In this document: in pieces, positions 46,980-58,152 of the stretch
Layout of the letters: each line of letters starts with the position of its first letter
Numbering within the stretch: position 1 is the stretch's first letter
NCBI RefSeq assembly: GCF_005503555.1
Contig: NZ_SCNG01000001.1
Span: 372,001-436,000 of the forward strand
DNA: 64,000 nucleotides
Origin: Rudaea sp. 3F27F6
GTDB lineage: Bacteria > Pseudomonadota > Gammaproteobacteria > Xanthomonadales > Rhodanobacteraceae
Direction of reading: 5' to 3'
Made by a program: the position numbers and the translations under genes
Notes under the pieces: model-generated
Told to the model about the DNA's origin: nothing
The model's input: the letters and a program-made list of their open reading frames with translations, nothing else
Database searches by the model: none

Positions 46980-47627
46980 CTACGCCGCAGCGGCGTGATG
47001 AAAGCGTTTGTTACGCAAAAACGACACGGTCTGCGCCGCTGCCTCGTCGGAGAACAGCAGGCCCGTGTGTGTCGCCGGCACGACGATGTGATCGGTCAGT
47101 CCGGGCAACTGCGTCTCCTGCACGCTGACCGTGCCGTCGTGCGGCAGCGGCAGCCCACCCATCACGAGGCCGAGGCCGAACGGCAGCCGCCCCGCGATCG
47201 CGCCGACCGGACGTTTGCCGTTCCAGCGCTCGAAGCCTTCGAGCAGCACGTCGAGATTCTTGCCGATGAAGAACGATCCACCCGGAAGCTGGGCGATGCT
47301 GCGCGCGACGGCACTGCCGCGCAATGGCGAACCCAGGCAGACGACGCACCCCGGCTCGAGATCGGGCAGACGGCGCAGCGCACGCAAGGTCATCAGGCCG
47401 CCGAGGCTGTGACAGACGAAGTGAATCTTCTGCGGCGGCTTCGGCGCGGCCTCGATCGAATGCACGAGCTCGACGAGCTTCTCGACGCTGCGGTCGTGCT
47501 CGCTGAGCACGCTGGCATAGTCGAAGAAGTGCACCGTATAGCCTTCGCGTTCGAGCCGACGATGCAGCGCCGCCAGAGTGAAGGCGCGCATCCACAAGCC
47601 GTGTACGAGGATGACGTGTTCGCCCAT
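46980..47627 (-). CDS. Alpha/beta hydrolase (esterase/lipase-like)
   Basis: 215 residues. HVILVHGLW at the start gives the oxyanion loop, and the nucleophile elbow is HSLGG (Ser near residue 74). HDGTVSVQE and THTGLLF may supply the acid and His. It has no signal peptide, so it is probably cytoplasmic or released by other means. It resembles PGAP1/lipase-class proteins. Substrate unknown. Confidence 0.82.
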   Translation of the reverse strand: MGEHVILVHGLWMRAFTLAALHRRLEREGYTVHFFDYASVLSEHDRSVEKLVELVHSIEAAPKPPQKIHFVCHSLGGLMTLRALRRLPDLEPGCVVCLGSPLRGSAVARSIAQLPGGSFFIGKNLDVLLEGFERWNGKRPVGAIAGRLPFGLGLVMGGLPLPHDGTVSVQETQLPGLTDHIVVPATHTGLLFSDEAAAQTVSFLRNKRFHHAAAA

Positions 47628-47638
47628 TCGCTCTCAAT

Positions 47639-49002
47639 TCACTTCATCAGACCCAAGCCCGTGTTCGGCTTGTGGCTGTTTGCGTAGTTGTTGCGTTTTG
47701 CCCTATGTGAGAGCACGTAGCCAGCTAGTCGTGCGAGCAAAGTAACGCTCAAAACGATCTCCAAAGGTCGAAAAGGGTTCGCATATCTCGCATCGGGAGT
47801 CAATGTTGTATAGACAAGCTCTGCATAGCAAAACGTCAAGACACACAACAGAAGTGCACGATCCTCTGTGCGCAAGCCTTTGCGCCAAATAGACAAAAGT
47901 ACGAGCAGAGCCATGACAAAAGCGGCAACCGCCAAAGGGGTATTCAATCCATAACAAAAAGCAGCAATGAACCGGTAGAGCGGATTGTTTTCGAATGGTG
48001 ATGCAAGCATAGGGTAGACGTAGATATCACCGGCCCCCTGCACTATGGACCACTGCCAAAGCAGCGCAGGTTTTTGCGCAAACCACATCGCATAGTACAG
48101 GGGGGCGTGGCGAATACGTGCGAACACCGCAGCATAGGCAGCACTTTTATCTTGCGCATACAACTCTCGCCCCTCCATCACACGCTTCGCCGCGATTCCA
48201 GCAGGAAGGTTGGGGGCGTGATGGTAATCAACAAAATCTGGCTCCAAGCCGATCATCACGTTCTCGAACAGCCGCTCGCCACCCGAATGTCCCTGAGGCG
48301 ATTCGGTATGCGCATCTCGCACGGCCCATAGCGCGGGCAGCGACAGAGCGGCAACAAGAAAGATTGTGGTCTGCAGATACCGCTTCGCTGGCAGAATGGC
48401 AACCAGCAGTAGGAACGGAAGCAGAATAATCATCTGATTCACAAGCGCTGCAGCAGCAACGGTTGCTCCGGCTATCGCATAAATGAAAGGGCGGCCGGAT
48501 TCCGATGCACGCACGAGTAGAAAAATGGCACCCACAACCAATCCACCGAACATGGTTTCGGTCAACACGTAACCACCCTGAGTGATCAAGTGTGGCCATA
48601 CTGCTATCAGCAACCCTGCACCGAACGCATAGTTTCTACTCAGCCAACGCCGCGCGAGAGCAAACATCACCATCGCGATAGCAGCCCCGATCAACGCCTG
48701 CATCAACAGTACATACCAGTATGTCGTCCCGATATCGCTCCCCAATGCCAGAGGCAACGCGATAACTGCAGGAAACCCCGGAGCTCGAAAACTGTCCGGT
48801 AACGGTACGCCGCTCTGCGGATCCGCGATGGAAAAAACGCCGTATTGAACGACATTCATCGCGATCCGAAAGTACTGTCCTGCATCCGCGCGCAACGGGA
48901 TGTCTACCTGCATGGTGAAGAGATAGAAGAGGCGCAGACTCAAAGCAACTACTCCGATCACGAGCATCGGCGCAACGCTACGCAGATGGGCAAAGCCTCG
49001 CA

Positions 49003-49003
<1 letters not shown>
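47639..49003 (-). CDS. GT39/ArnT-like polytopic membrane glycosyltransferase
   Basis: 454 residues with about ten helices. The first luminal loop (RADAGQYFRIAMNVVQYG...FRAPGFPA) with acidic residues after helix 1 fits the GT-C fold of the PMT/ArnT families, which use lipid-linked sugars. Its DNA is visibly richer in A+T and uses rarer codons than its neighbours. It follows aspS with a 1-bp stop/start overlap. Glycan acceptor unknown; acquisition by transfer is likely. Confidence 0.7.
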
Positions 49004-50775
<1,772 letters not shown>

Positions 50776-50899
50776 GCCCAAAATTTCTCCAAAAAAATCC
50801 GGCCCTGGCGGCCGGTTGCGATTTATCGCATCGGCCTCCCCAGAGGCCGACACCGAATGCTACGAGGGTTTTTGCTGCACTGCAAATAAGAACCCCGGA

Positions 50900-50936
50900 A
50901 ACACCGACACCCGCCGTAGCGGGTGTCGGTGTTTTT
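50900..50936. terminator. 15-bp hairpin terminator between DUF3011 and aspS genes
   Basis: AACACCGACACCCGC (50900-50914), loop CGTA, and GCGGGTGTCGGTGTT (50919-50933) pair perfectly. A T-run follows on the plus strand (to 50936) and a shorter one on the minus strand. Since only minus-strand genes flank it, it most likely ends the DUF3011 transcript, perhaps in both directions. Confidence 0.75.
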
Positions 50937-51019
50937 CCTGGACTTATGCCGCCGTCCGTGACGGCGAAGATCGGCAAACGGCCATCCCTGGCCGCACTTC
51001 TCAATGCAAAACGCTTAAC

Positions 51020-51574
51020 TTACCAGCGCCGGTCGATCGAAAAGACGCCGCGGCAACCCTGAGTCACCCACACACCCGCGCGGTTCCAGCCCCAGCTCTG
51101 GCCTTCGTAGCACGGCGAGCGCGATTCCTGGCGCTCCAAATAGACGCGCCCGCGGCCGCCGACGTCGACCTGGCAGAAGTGATTCTGGCCGTCGTTGCTC
51201 TCGCAACGGATCGTGAAGCGCTGATCCCAACCCGGGCCCGGCTGCCAGGGCGGCGGCGTCGGACCGGGGCCCGGCGGCGGGTAATAGCCACCACCGCCAC
51301 CGCCGGCTTCGGCGAAACGACCCGAGCAGCCGCGGTCGACCCAGATGAAACCGCGGCGATCGAAGCCCCAGTTGCGCCCGCGCATGCACTGCGTATCGGA
51401 CAGCTGGCGCACCAGGCGCGCGTCGCGCCACGGCACATCGCAACGCTGATAGTTGTAGCCGCTGCTGCTGCAATCCGTCGTATTGCCGTAGTACTGCGCG
51501 TGCACTTCCCCGGTCGGCACCATACCGGCCGCCAGAACCATACCCGCTGCGAGAATTCGAACCAACATACTCAT
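51020..51574 (-). CDS. Secreted protein with two DUF3011 domains
   Basis: 184 residues with a signal peptide (cut near residue 26, VHA). Two similar domains each contain an R/W-rich core and a GC-x-G-x-F end (DRGCSGRFAE and TQGCRGVFSI), joined by a Gly/Pro-rich linker (about 90-115). DUF3011 proteins are common in Lysobacterales and other gammaproteobacteria; their role is unknown. It lies between fmdB and aspS. Confidence 0.87.
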   Translation of the reverse strand: MSMLVRILAAGMVLAAGMVPTGEVHAQYYGNTTDCSSSGYNYQRCDVPWRDARLVRQLSDTQCMRGRNWGFDRRGFIWVDRGCSGRFAEAGGGGGGYYPPPGPGPTPPPWQPGPGWDQRFTIRCESNDGQNHFCQVDVGGRGRVYLERQESRSPCYEGQSWGWNRAGVWVTQGCRGVFSIDRRW

Positions 51575-51678
51575 ACTCCCTTTGATTGAGTCGCAGCCAG
51601 TGTAACGGAGCCGGCGCGCGCGGGAATATGCGAAAAGTCGTGCGGCGGACCGCCGTTTAATTCACAGTCGGGCGCGGA

Positions 51679-52029
51679 TCAGGCTTTGTTCACCGGGGCA
51701 CTATCGCTCTTCGGCTTTGCCGCCGGCGCGGCCTTGCCCGCATCGCCCGTGGACGCCGCCGGCTTCGCCGCGGAATCGGCCTTCGCCGTATCGGCACTCG
51801 GCTTCGCCGCTTCGCCCTTGTCGGTCAGATTGCGCTTCTTATCGCCGTCCTTCTTGAAGTCGGTTTCGTACCAACCGCTGCCGCTCAGGCGGAACGCGGG
51901 CGCAGTGAGCCGGCGCGAAACGCGCTCGGCACCGCAGTTCGGGCACACGGTCGGATCGGGGTCGCTGAGCTTCTGCAGGCGGTCGAAGCGGTTGCCGCAG
52001 GCGGCGCATTCAAATTCGTAGATCGGCAT
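51679..52029 (-). CDS. FmdB-family zinc ribbon protein
   Basis: 116 residues from the ATG at 52029. MPIYEFECAACGNRFD and PTVCPNCGAE supply the CxxC...CxxC zinc ribbon, and FRLSGSGWYETDFK is the rest of the family signature. A Lys/Ala/Asp-rich tail (about 70-116) is low-complexity. The biochemical role of FmdB proteins is not settled. 52030-52236 holds no clear gene. Confidence 0.9.
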   Translation of the reverse strand: MPIYEFECAACGNRFDRLQKLSDPDPTVCPNCGAERVSRRLTAPAFRLSGSGWYETDFKKDGDKKRNLTDKGEAAKPSADTAKADSAAKPAASTGDAGKAAPAAKPKSDSAPVNKA

Positions 52030-52236
52030 CGTCATTCCATTTTTCGGGTCGTCTGGCGCAGCGGGCGGACGGGCAAGCGCGCAGCTTGGGGTTGGCCGCC
52101 GGCAAATTCAAGCCAAATTTGGCACAGTGGTAGTTATTGCGGAGTTGTTGCAATATCGAAAACCAAGGGCGGCGGGGATATCCGCCCTGCTCCTGCGGGA
52201 GTGGAGCTTGCGCATGGCACACCGTCTAGGCGTCGT

Positions 52237-53997
52237 ATGCTCGAATGCGGTAACGCGATCGACCCGAACATCGCTGCATTGCGCGCGGCCGCGGCACTCG
52301 CGCCGACGCAGCCGCAGGTGTGGCGGCGGCTCGGCGACCGCCTGCTCGCCGCGGGCGACGCGTCGGCCGCGGGCGACGCCTATCTCGAACACGTCCGCCA
52401 CAGCGTCCACGATCCGGCGCTGATGCACGCCGCGGCCGCACTCGCCGCGAACCGCATCCCGGAAGCCGAAGCACGTCTGCGTGCGCAGCTGCGCGAGGCG
52501 CCGACCGACATCGTCGCGATCCGCATGCTCGCCGAACTCGCTGTGCGCATCGACCGCGTCGAGGACGCGGAGAATCTGCTCGCGCGCTGCCTCGAACTCG
52601 CTCCCGGATTCCGCGAGGCGCGGCACAACTACGCGATCGTCCTGCACCGCGCGAACAAGCCGGTCGAGGCGATCGCGGCACTCGAAGGCTTGCTGCGCGA
52701 CGAGCCGCGCAATCCGCAATACCGCAACCTCAAGGCGGCCGTGCTCTGCCGCATCGGCGAATACGCACCGGCGATCGCGATCTACGCCGAGCTGCTGCGC
52801 GAGCACCCGCAACAGGTGCCCGCCTGGCTCAGTTACGGCCACGCACTGAAGACCGAGGGCGAGACCGAGCGCGCGATCACGGCCTATCGCGAGTGCATCG
52901 CGCTTGATCCGGGCTTCGGGGAAGCCTATTGGTCGCTCGCCAATCTCAAGACCTTCCGTTTCGGCGATGCCGAGATCGCTGCGATGCGCACCGCGCTCGC
53001 CGACCCGAAATCGGGCGACGACGAAGCCGATAAGGAGCGCCGCCTCCATCTCGACTTCGCCCTCGGCAAGGCGCTCGAAGACCGCGCCGACTACGCCGCG
53101 TCATTCGCGCACTATGCGAGCGGCAACGCGCTGCGCCTGCAACTCGCGCCGTATCACGCCGACGACACCAGCGCACGCCTCGCGCGCGCGAAGGCCACGT
53201 ACACACCGGAATTCTTCGCGCGGCGTCAAGGCACGGGTTCGCCTTCGGTCGAACCGATCTTTATCGTCGGCCTGCCGCGCGCGGGCTCGACCCTGATCGA
53301 GCAGATTCTGTCGAGCCACTCGCAAGTCGAGGGCACGATGGAGCTGCCCGAACTGACCACGATCACGCGCGCATTGCGCCGCGCCTCGGCGAGCCGCGAA
53401 CCGGGTGCCTACCACGACGCACTCGCACGCATGGACGCCGGCGAACTGCGCGCGCTCGGCGAGGAATATCTCGCGCGCTCGGCGAAGCACCGCAAGCTCG
53501 GCCGGCCGTATTTCATCGACAAGATGCCGAACAACTTCGCCCACGCCGGCCTGATCCATCTGATCCTGCCGAACGCGAAGATCATCGACGCGCGCCGCCA
53601 TCCGCTCGCCTGCGGCTGGTCGTGTTTCCGCCAGCATTTCGCGCGCGGGCAGAATTTCGCCTACCGCCTCACGGACATCGGCCGCTACTACCGCGACTAT
53701 GCGGACCTGATGCGCCACTTCGACACGGTGCTGCCGGGCCGCATGCACCGCGTCGTCTACGAGAACATGGTCGCCGACACCGAGTGCGAAGTGCGCGCGC
53801 TGCTCGACTACTGCGGCTTGCCGTTCGAAGACGGCACGCTGCGTTTCTTCGAAAACGATCGTCCCGTGCGCACGGCGAGTTCGGAACAGGTGCGCCAGCC
53901 GATCTACAAAGCCGGCGTCGATCATTGGCGGAACTACGAACCCTGGCTCAACCCATTGAAGGAGGCACTCGGCACCGACCTGACACCACCCGTTTGA
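52237..53997 (+). CDS. TPR-sulfotransferase fusion protein
   Basis: 586 residues from the ATG at 52237; a GTG 12 codons upstream is an alternative. Seven or so TPR units (about 15-290; for example AEARLRAQLREAPTDIVAIR and AIAALEGLLRDEPRNPQYRN) precede a sulfotransferase domain. The PAPS P-loop is FIVGLPRAGSTLIEQIL (about 343-358) and the 3'-phosphate motif includes DARRHPLACGWSCF. The enzyme would transfer sulfate from PAPS to an unknown acceptor, perhaps bound by the TPRs. It lies 86 bp before a TonB receptor on the same strand. Confidence 0.88.
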   Translation: MLECGNAIDPNIAALRAAAALAPTQPQVWRRLGDRLLAAGDASAAGDAYLEHVRHSVHDPALMHAAAALAANRIPEAEARLRAQLREAPTDIVAIRMLAELAVRIDRVEDAENLLARCLELAPGFREARHNYAIVLHRANKPVEAIAALEGLLRDEPRNPQYRNLKAAVLCRIGEYAPAIAIYAELLREHPQQVPAWLSYGHALKTEGETERAITAYRECIALDPGFGEAYWSLANLKTFRFGDAEIAAMRTALADPKSGDDEADKERRLHLDFALGKALEDRADYAASFAHYASGNALRLQLAPYHADDTSARLARAKATYTPEFFARRQGTGSPSVEPIFIVGLPRAGSTLIEQILSSHSQVEGTMELPELTTITRALRRASASREPGAYHDALARMDAGELRALGEEYLARSAKHRKLGRPYFIDKMPNNFAHAGLIHLILPNAKIIDARRHPLACGWSCFRQHFARGQNFAYRLTDIGRYYRDYADLMRHFDTVLPGRMHRVVYENMVADTECEVRALLDYCGLPFEDGTLRFFENDRPVRTASSEQVRQPIYKAGVDHWRNYEPWLNPLKEALGTDLTPPV

Positions 53998-54083
53998 TCG
54001 ATAAGAAATCGGCGCGGACGGCATGGGGATGCGTTCGCAAGAACAAGAAGTCGAATCGTTGCATTGCACTTGGGAGAACGTAC

Positions 54084-56588
54084 GTGAAAAAAGTCCGCCC
54101 CGGAGCGCGATCGCGCCACCCCGGTCGCTCCGCCTGTATCCGCCTGCCGCTCGCCGCAGCCATCCATTTCGCCTGCCTCACCGCCGCTTATGCGACGGAC
54201 GCGGACCAGAACGCGCCATCGGTACCGCCCGCCGATCAGACGGCGGCCAAGCCGACCGCCGCGCTCGGCGAAGTCACCGTGACCGCACAGAAGCGCGTCG
54301 AGAACGCGCAGGCCGTGCCGCTCAGCATCGAAGTGCTGTCCACCGACAAGCTCAGCGAGATGAACGTCAACGGCCTCACCGATTACGTGAAAATGCTGCC
54401 GTCGGTGTCGCTGCAGAGCGCCTCGCCGGGCTTCTCCCAGATTTATATGCGCGGCGTCGCCAGCGGCAGTACCGGCAACAGCGGCATCGCCAATCATTCC
54501 GGCCCGATGCCGAGCGTCGGCGTCTACCTCGATGAAGAGCCGATCACGACGATCCAGGGCGCACTCGACGTGCACATCTACGACATCGCGCGCGTCGAGG
54601 CACTGGCCGGTCCGCAGGGCACGCTGTACGGCGCTAGCTCGCAATCGGGCACGATCCGCATCATCACCAACAAGCCCGATCCGTCCGCGTTCTCCGCGAG
54701 CGTCAGCACCGAACTCAATTCGATTTCGCACGGCACCCTGGGCTATACCGTCGAAGGTTTCGTCAATGTGCCGCTGCGCGAAAACCTCGCGCTGCGCGTG
54801 GTCGGCTGGAACGAGCACGACGGCGGCTATATCGACAATGTGCTCGGCTCGCGCACCTACCCGACCTCGGGCATCACCGTGAACAACGCGAACCTCGTGC
54901 ACGACGACTACAACGAATCGTGGCTCAAGGGCGCGCGCGCGGCGCTCAAGCTCGACCTCAACGACGACTGGTCGATCACGCCGACGATCATGGGCCAGAG
55001 CCAGCACAACGGCGGCATCTACGCGTTCGATCCGAAGCTCGGCGACCTCCAGGTCAGCCACAGCCTGCCGGAACATCAGGAGGACCGCTGGGTGCAAAGC
55101 GCCTTGACCGTGCAGGGCAAGATCGGCAACTTCGATCTGGTCTACGCGTATTCGCACCTCAACCGCAGCGACTGGCTGGATCAGGACTACGCCGATTATT
55201 CGTTCTGGTACGACACGTTGTCGGGCTATGGCAAGTACATCACCGACAAGAACGGCAACTACATCGATCCGCGCCAGCACATCCACGGCGAAGACCAGTA
55301 CGCCAAGAGCAGCCATGAGCTGCGCATTTCCTCGCCCAAGGACGAACGCTTCCGCTTCGTCGCCGGCTTTTTCGCCGAGCGTCAATCGCATCGGATCTAT
55401 CAGAACTACCAAATCAACGGCTTCGACCCTGCACTGTCGCCGACCGGCTGGCCGGGCACTTTGTGGCTGACCAAGCAGCACCGTGTCGACGAAGACTACG
55501 CCGTGTTCGGCGAAGCGAGCTACGACATCACCGACCGGCTCACCGCGACGGTTGGCGAGCGCTTCTTCCATACCGAGAACAGTCTGCGCGGCTTCTTCGG
55601 CTTCGGCCAGGGTTACGACCAACTCACCAGCAGCAGTCAGGGCGAGATCGCCTGCTTCAGCAACTACAAGTTCGACGGCGCGCCCTGTACCAACCTCGAC
55701 AAGACCACCAAGCAGAACGATCACGTCGGCAAGGCGAACCTCACCTACAAGTTCGAGCCGGACAAGATGATCTACGCAACCTGGTCGGAAGGTTTCCGTC
55801 CGGGCGGCATCAACCGGCGCGGCACTCTGCCGCCGTATCAGGCCGACTTCCTGACCAACTACGAGTTCGGCTGGAAGACCGAATGGTTCGACCACCGCCT
55901 GCGCTGGAACGGCGCGGTCTACGAAGAAAAATGGAAGGACTTCCAGTTCGCCATCCTCGGCGCCAACGGCCTGACCGAAATCAAGAACGCGAACCAGGCG
56001 CGCATTCGCGGCATCGAATCGAACCTGACCTGGGCCGCCACTTACAACCTCACCCTGAGCGGCGGGTTCTCCTTCCTCAAGTCCGAATTGACCGCGAACT
56101 ACTGCGGCGCCACCGACGCGAACGATCAGCCGATCACCAACTGCGCCGTCGGCTCCGTCGATTTTCCCAACGGGCCGCAGGCGCCGAAGGGAACGCGACT
56201 GCCGGTGTCGCCGAAACAGAAAGCCAACATCAGCGCACGCTACGTCTTCGATGCGTTCGGCGGCGAAGGCTATTTCCAGGTCGCGGGCTTCGTCGAAGGC
56301 CGGCGTCGCACCGATCTGCGTATCAAGGAGAACGGCCTGATCGGCGACATGCCGGGCTACGGTTCGGTCGATCTTTCCGCGGGCCTGAAGAAGGACGCCT
56401 GGGCGTACGACATCTACATGAAGAACGCGTTCGACAGCCGCGGCGAATTGAACCGCTACGCCGAATGCGCGATCGCCTCCTGCGTGCAGCCGGCCGGCAG
56501 CCAGTACGCGAATGCTTTCGGCCAGACCTACATCGTGCCGATCCAACCACGCACGATCGGTGTCCGCGTCACGCGCAATTTCGATTAG
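54084..56588 (+). CDS. TonB-dependent outer-membrane receptor
   Basis: 834 residues from the GTG at 54084, preceded by GGGAGA at the right distance. A long basic signal peptide (cut near residue 38, AYA), a Pro-rich segment, TonB box GEVTVTAQKR, plug (SIEVLSTDKL, YMRGVASGSTG, PSVGVYLDEEPI, GPQGTLYGASSQSGT) and a full barrel ending VRVTRNFD. Four cysteines in extracellular loop regions may form disulfides. It could be cotranscribed with the TPR-sulfotransferase. Ligand unknown. Confidence 0.9.
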   Translation: MKKVRPGARSRHPGRSACIRLPLAAAIHFACLTAAYATDADQNAPSVPPADQTAAKPTAALGEVTVTAQKRVENAQAVPLSIEVLSTDKLSEMNVNGLTDYVKMLPSVSLQSASPGFSQIYMRGVASGSTGNSGIANHSGPMPSVGVYLDEEPITTIQGALDVHIYDIARVEALAGPQGTLYGASSQSGTIRIITNKPDPSAFSASVSTELNSISHGTLGYTVEGFVNVPLRENLALRVVGWNEHDGGYIDNVLGSRTYPTSGITVNNANLVHDDYNESWLKGARAALKLDLNDDWSITPTIMGQSQHNGGIYAFDPKLGDLQVSHSLPEHQEDRWVQSALTVQGKIGNFDLVYAYSHLNRSDWLDQDYADYSFWYDTLSGYGKYITDKNGNYIDPRQHIHGEDQYAKSSHELRISSPKDERFRFVAGFFAERQSHRIYQNYQINGFDPALSPTGWPGTLWLTKQHRVDEDYAVFGEASYDITDRLTATVGERFFHTENSLRGFFGFGQGYDQLTSSSQGEIACFSNYKFDGAPCTNLDKTTKQNDHVGKANLTYKFEPDKMIYATWSEGFRPGGINRRGTLPPYQADFLTNYEFGWKTEWFDHRLRWNGAVYEEKWKDFQFAILGANGLTEIKNANQARIRGIESNLTWAATYNLTLSGGFSFLKSELTANYCGATDANDQPITNCAVGSVDFPNGPQAPKGTRLPVSPKQKANISARYVFDAFGGEGYFQVAGFVEGRRRTDLRIKENGLIGDMPGYGSVDLSAGLKKDAWAYDIYMKNAFDSRGELNRYAECAIASCVQPAGSQYANAFGQTYIVPIQPRTIGVRVTRNFD

Positions 56589-56636
56589 CGTTGCGCAAGC
56601 GCAAACGAGCGAACCGGGCGCAATGCCCGGTTCGCG

Positions 56637-57167
56637 TTACTGGGCTCGGCGCCAGTAGCTTCGCGTGGCGAACGCGATGATCAGGCCGAAGATCAGGTGC
56701 ATGCCGATATCGCTCGCACGCGCCAACGACAGCGTCAGCTCGTAGGCATGCTTGGCGAGCGGCGAGTTCGACAACGGCACGACGAGGAAATTCATCGTGC
56801 AATAGATCGCGAATCCGTAGAGCAGCCCGCAGGCGACCGCCCGCTCGCGCAGCACGCGCAGATTGCGGCTGGCGAGAAAGAACCACCACGCCGCGACGAC
56901 GAGAATGACGTAGTGCGCGACGAAGCCGACCGCGGCCGTCGCCAGGCCGCCGGTGTACGCTTCCTGCCCGTAGATGCCGCTCGCGATCGTATGCAGCACG
57001 CGATCCGGCATTGCCCCGCGCAGCAAATAATAGAGTCCGCAGGCATAGATCAGATCGAGCGTCGCCGCCGCCGCGCCGGCGCCGAGCACCGTGCGCCATG
57101 CGGACGGCCGCCGTCCGCCGTCGTCGTCCGCACCGAGGGAGATCGCGCGCAGGCTTGTCGTGTTCAT
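56637..57167 (-). CDS. Predicted four-helix inner-membrane protein
   Basis: 176 residues from the ATG at 57167, which overlaps the stop codon of the DUF1223 gene (ATGA). Hydrophobic helices are near 28-50, 68-95, 105-128 and 143-165. DLIYACGLYYLL, AHYVILVVAAWWFFLA and SDIGMHLIFGLIIAFATR are the most recognisable stretches. I do not recognise a family with confidence; it has a DUF1440/YagU-like look. It is probably cotranscribed with the DUF1223 gene. Confidence 0.72.
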   Translation of the reverse strand: MNTTSLRAISLGADDDGGRRPSAWRTVLGAGAAAATLDLIYACGLYYLLRGAMPDRVLHTIASGIYGQEAYTGGLATAAVGFVAHYVILVVAAWWFFLASRNLRVLRERAVACGLLYGFAIYCTMNFLVVPLSNSPLAKHAYELTLSLARASDIGMHLIFGLIIAFATRSYWRRAQ

Positions 57168-57910
57168 CGTTTGCATTCCGTCAAAGGCAGGCGCAGGACC
57201 TGTTCGATGCTGTTGTCGTCCTCGTCCTGCACGTAGGCGACCACGGCGGCATTACTCAGCGCCGCGCCATCCGGAAGACGCAATTCGATCTGCGCTTCCG
57301 GCAACTTCAGCGGACCGGCGAAATCGCGCACGACTTGGTCGTGTTCGAGTTTGCGGCCCTGGTTCTCGCCGCCGCGGATCTGCTGGACCAGGCGGTTCTC
57401 GGTCAGCGCGACGTAGAAGCGCTTGTGCTCCGCATTCGCGGTAGCGTCGGCGCGCAGGCGCAGTTTCACCGCGTCCCCGACCTCGGCCGCGAGATGCAGC
57501 TTCACTGCCGCGTCCGACGACGCCGACTGCGCGGTGCCGGGCGCTGCGCCTTTCGGCCAACCGCTCCACAACTTGCCGTCGAGCCAGATCTGCGGCGTGT
57601 ACACCTGCGCGTTCGCACGCCGCGTCTTCGCCTCCTGGCGCTGCGCGTACTTCGCTTTTGCGTAGGGATCGTGCCACGCGGGCGAATCCCAGTAGTCGAC
57701 GTGGAATTCCAGGCCGACGAGTTGCGCGCTGTCGCGGATCGAACTCATCCACTGCTCGGCCGGCGGGCATGAGTTGCAGCCCTCGCTCGTGTACAGCTCG
57801 ACCAGATGCGCGCGCGCCGTGCCGCTCTGTATTTCGCAGGCATCGGCCTGCGCCGCCGCCAGCAGCGTCGCCGTGAGCACGGCGGCGAATCCTCGTTTGC
57901 GTTGAAGCAT
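57164..57910 (-). CDS. DUF1223 thioredoxin-fold secreted protein
   Basis: 248 residues from the ATG at 57910. A signal peptide (cut near residue 23, ADA) leads to VELYTSEGCNSCPPAEQW, the DUF1223 redox-like motif, and later FHVDYWDSPAWHDPY and TPQIWLDGK. The CNSC pair may be redox active in the periplasm. It is divergent from the third TonB receptor across 242 bp. Confidence 0.87.
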   Translation of the reverse strand: MLQRKRGFAAVLTATLLAAAQADACEIQSGTARAHLVELYTSEGCNSCPPAEQWMSSIRDSAQLVGLEFHVDYWDSPAWHDPYAKAKYAQRQEAKTRRANAQVYTPQIWLDGKLWSGWPKGAAPGTAQSASSDAAVKLHLAAEVGDAVKLRLRADATANAEHKRFYVALTENRLVQQIRGGENQGRKLEHDQVVRDFAGPLKLPEAQIELRLPDGAALSNAAVVAYVQDEDDNSIEQVLRLPLTECKR

Positions 57911-58152
57911 GAATACTGGTCCGAAAGCTGCTTGGGCCGTGGCCCGATGTTCGGCGATCGCGCCGCATGGAAGGTTGCCGAAATTGCCGGTCTGCGCTGC
58001 CGCGCAAACAAATGTTGGCGATTCGTGCGAGCGCGCAATCGCGGCACAACCATTGACCACTCGTGGGCACATTTCCTTGCAATGAATTTGCAACGCTTGC
58101 GCGCATCGGCCAGCCCCGGCCGACACACCGCTTCCTCGAGGAGACAAACAAT

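Noticed and set aside
53934-56546. An 870-codon open frame on the minus strand
   Set aside because: It is antisense to the receptor at 54084-56588, which has a signal peptide, TonB box and plug motifs.
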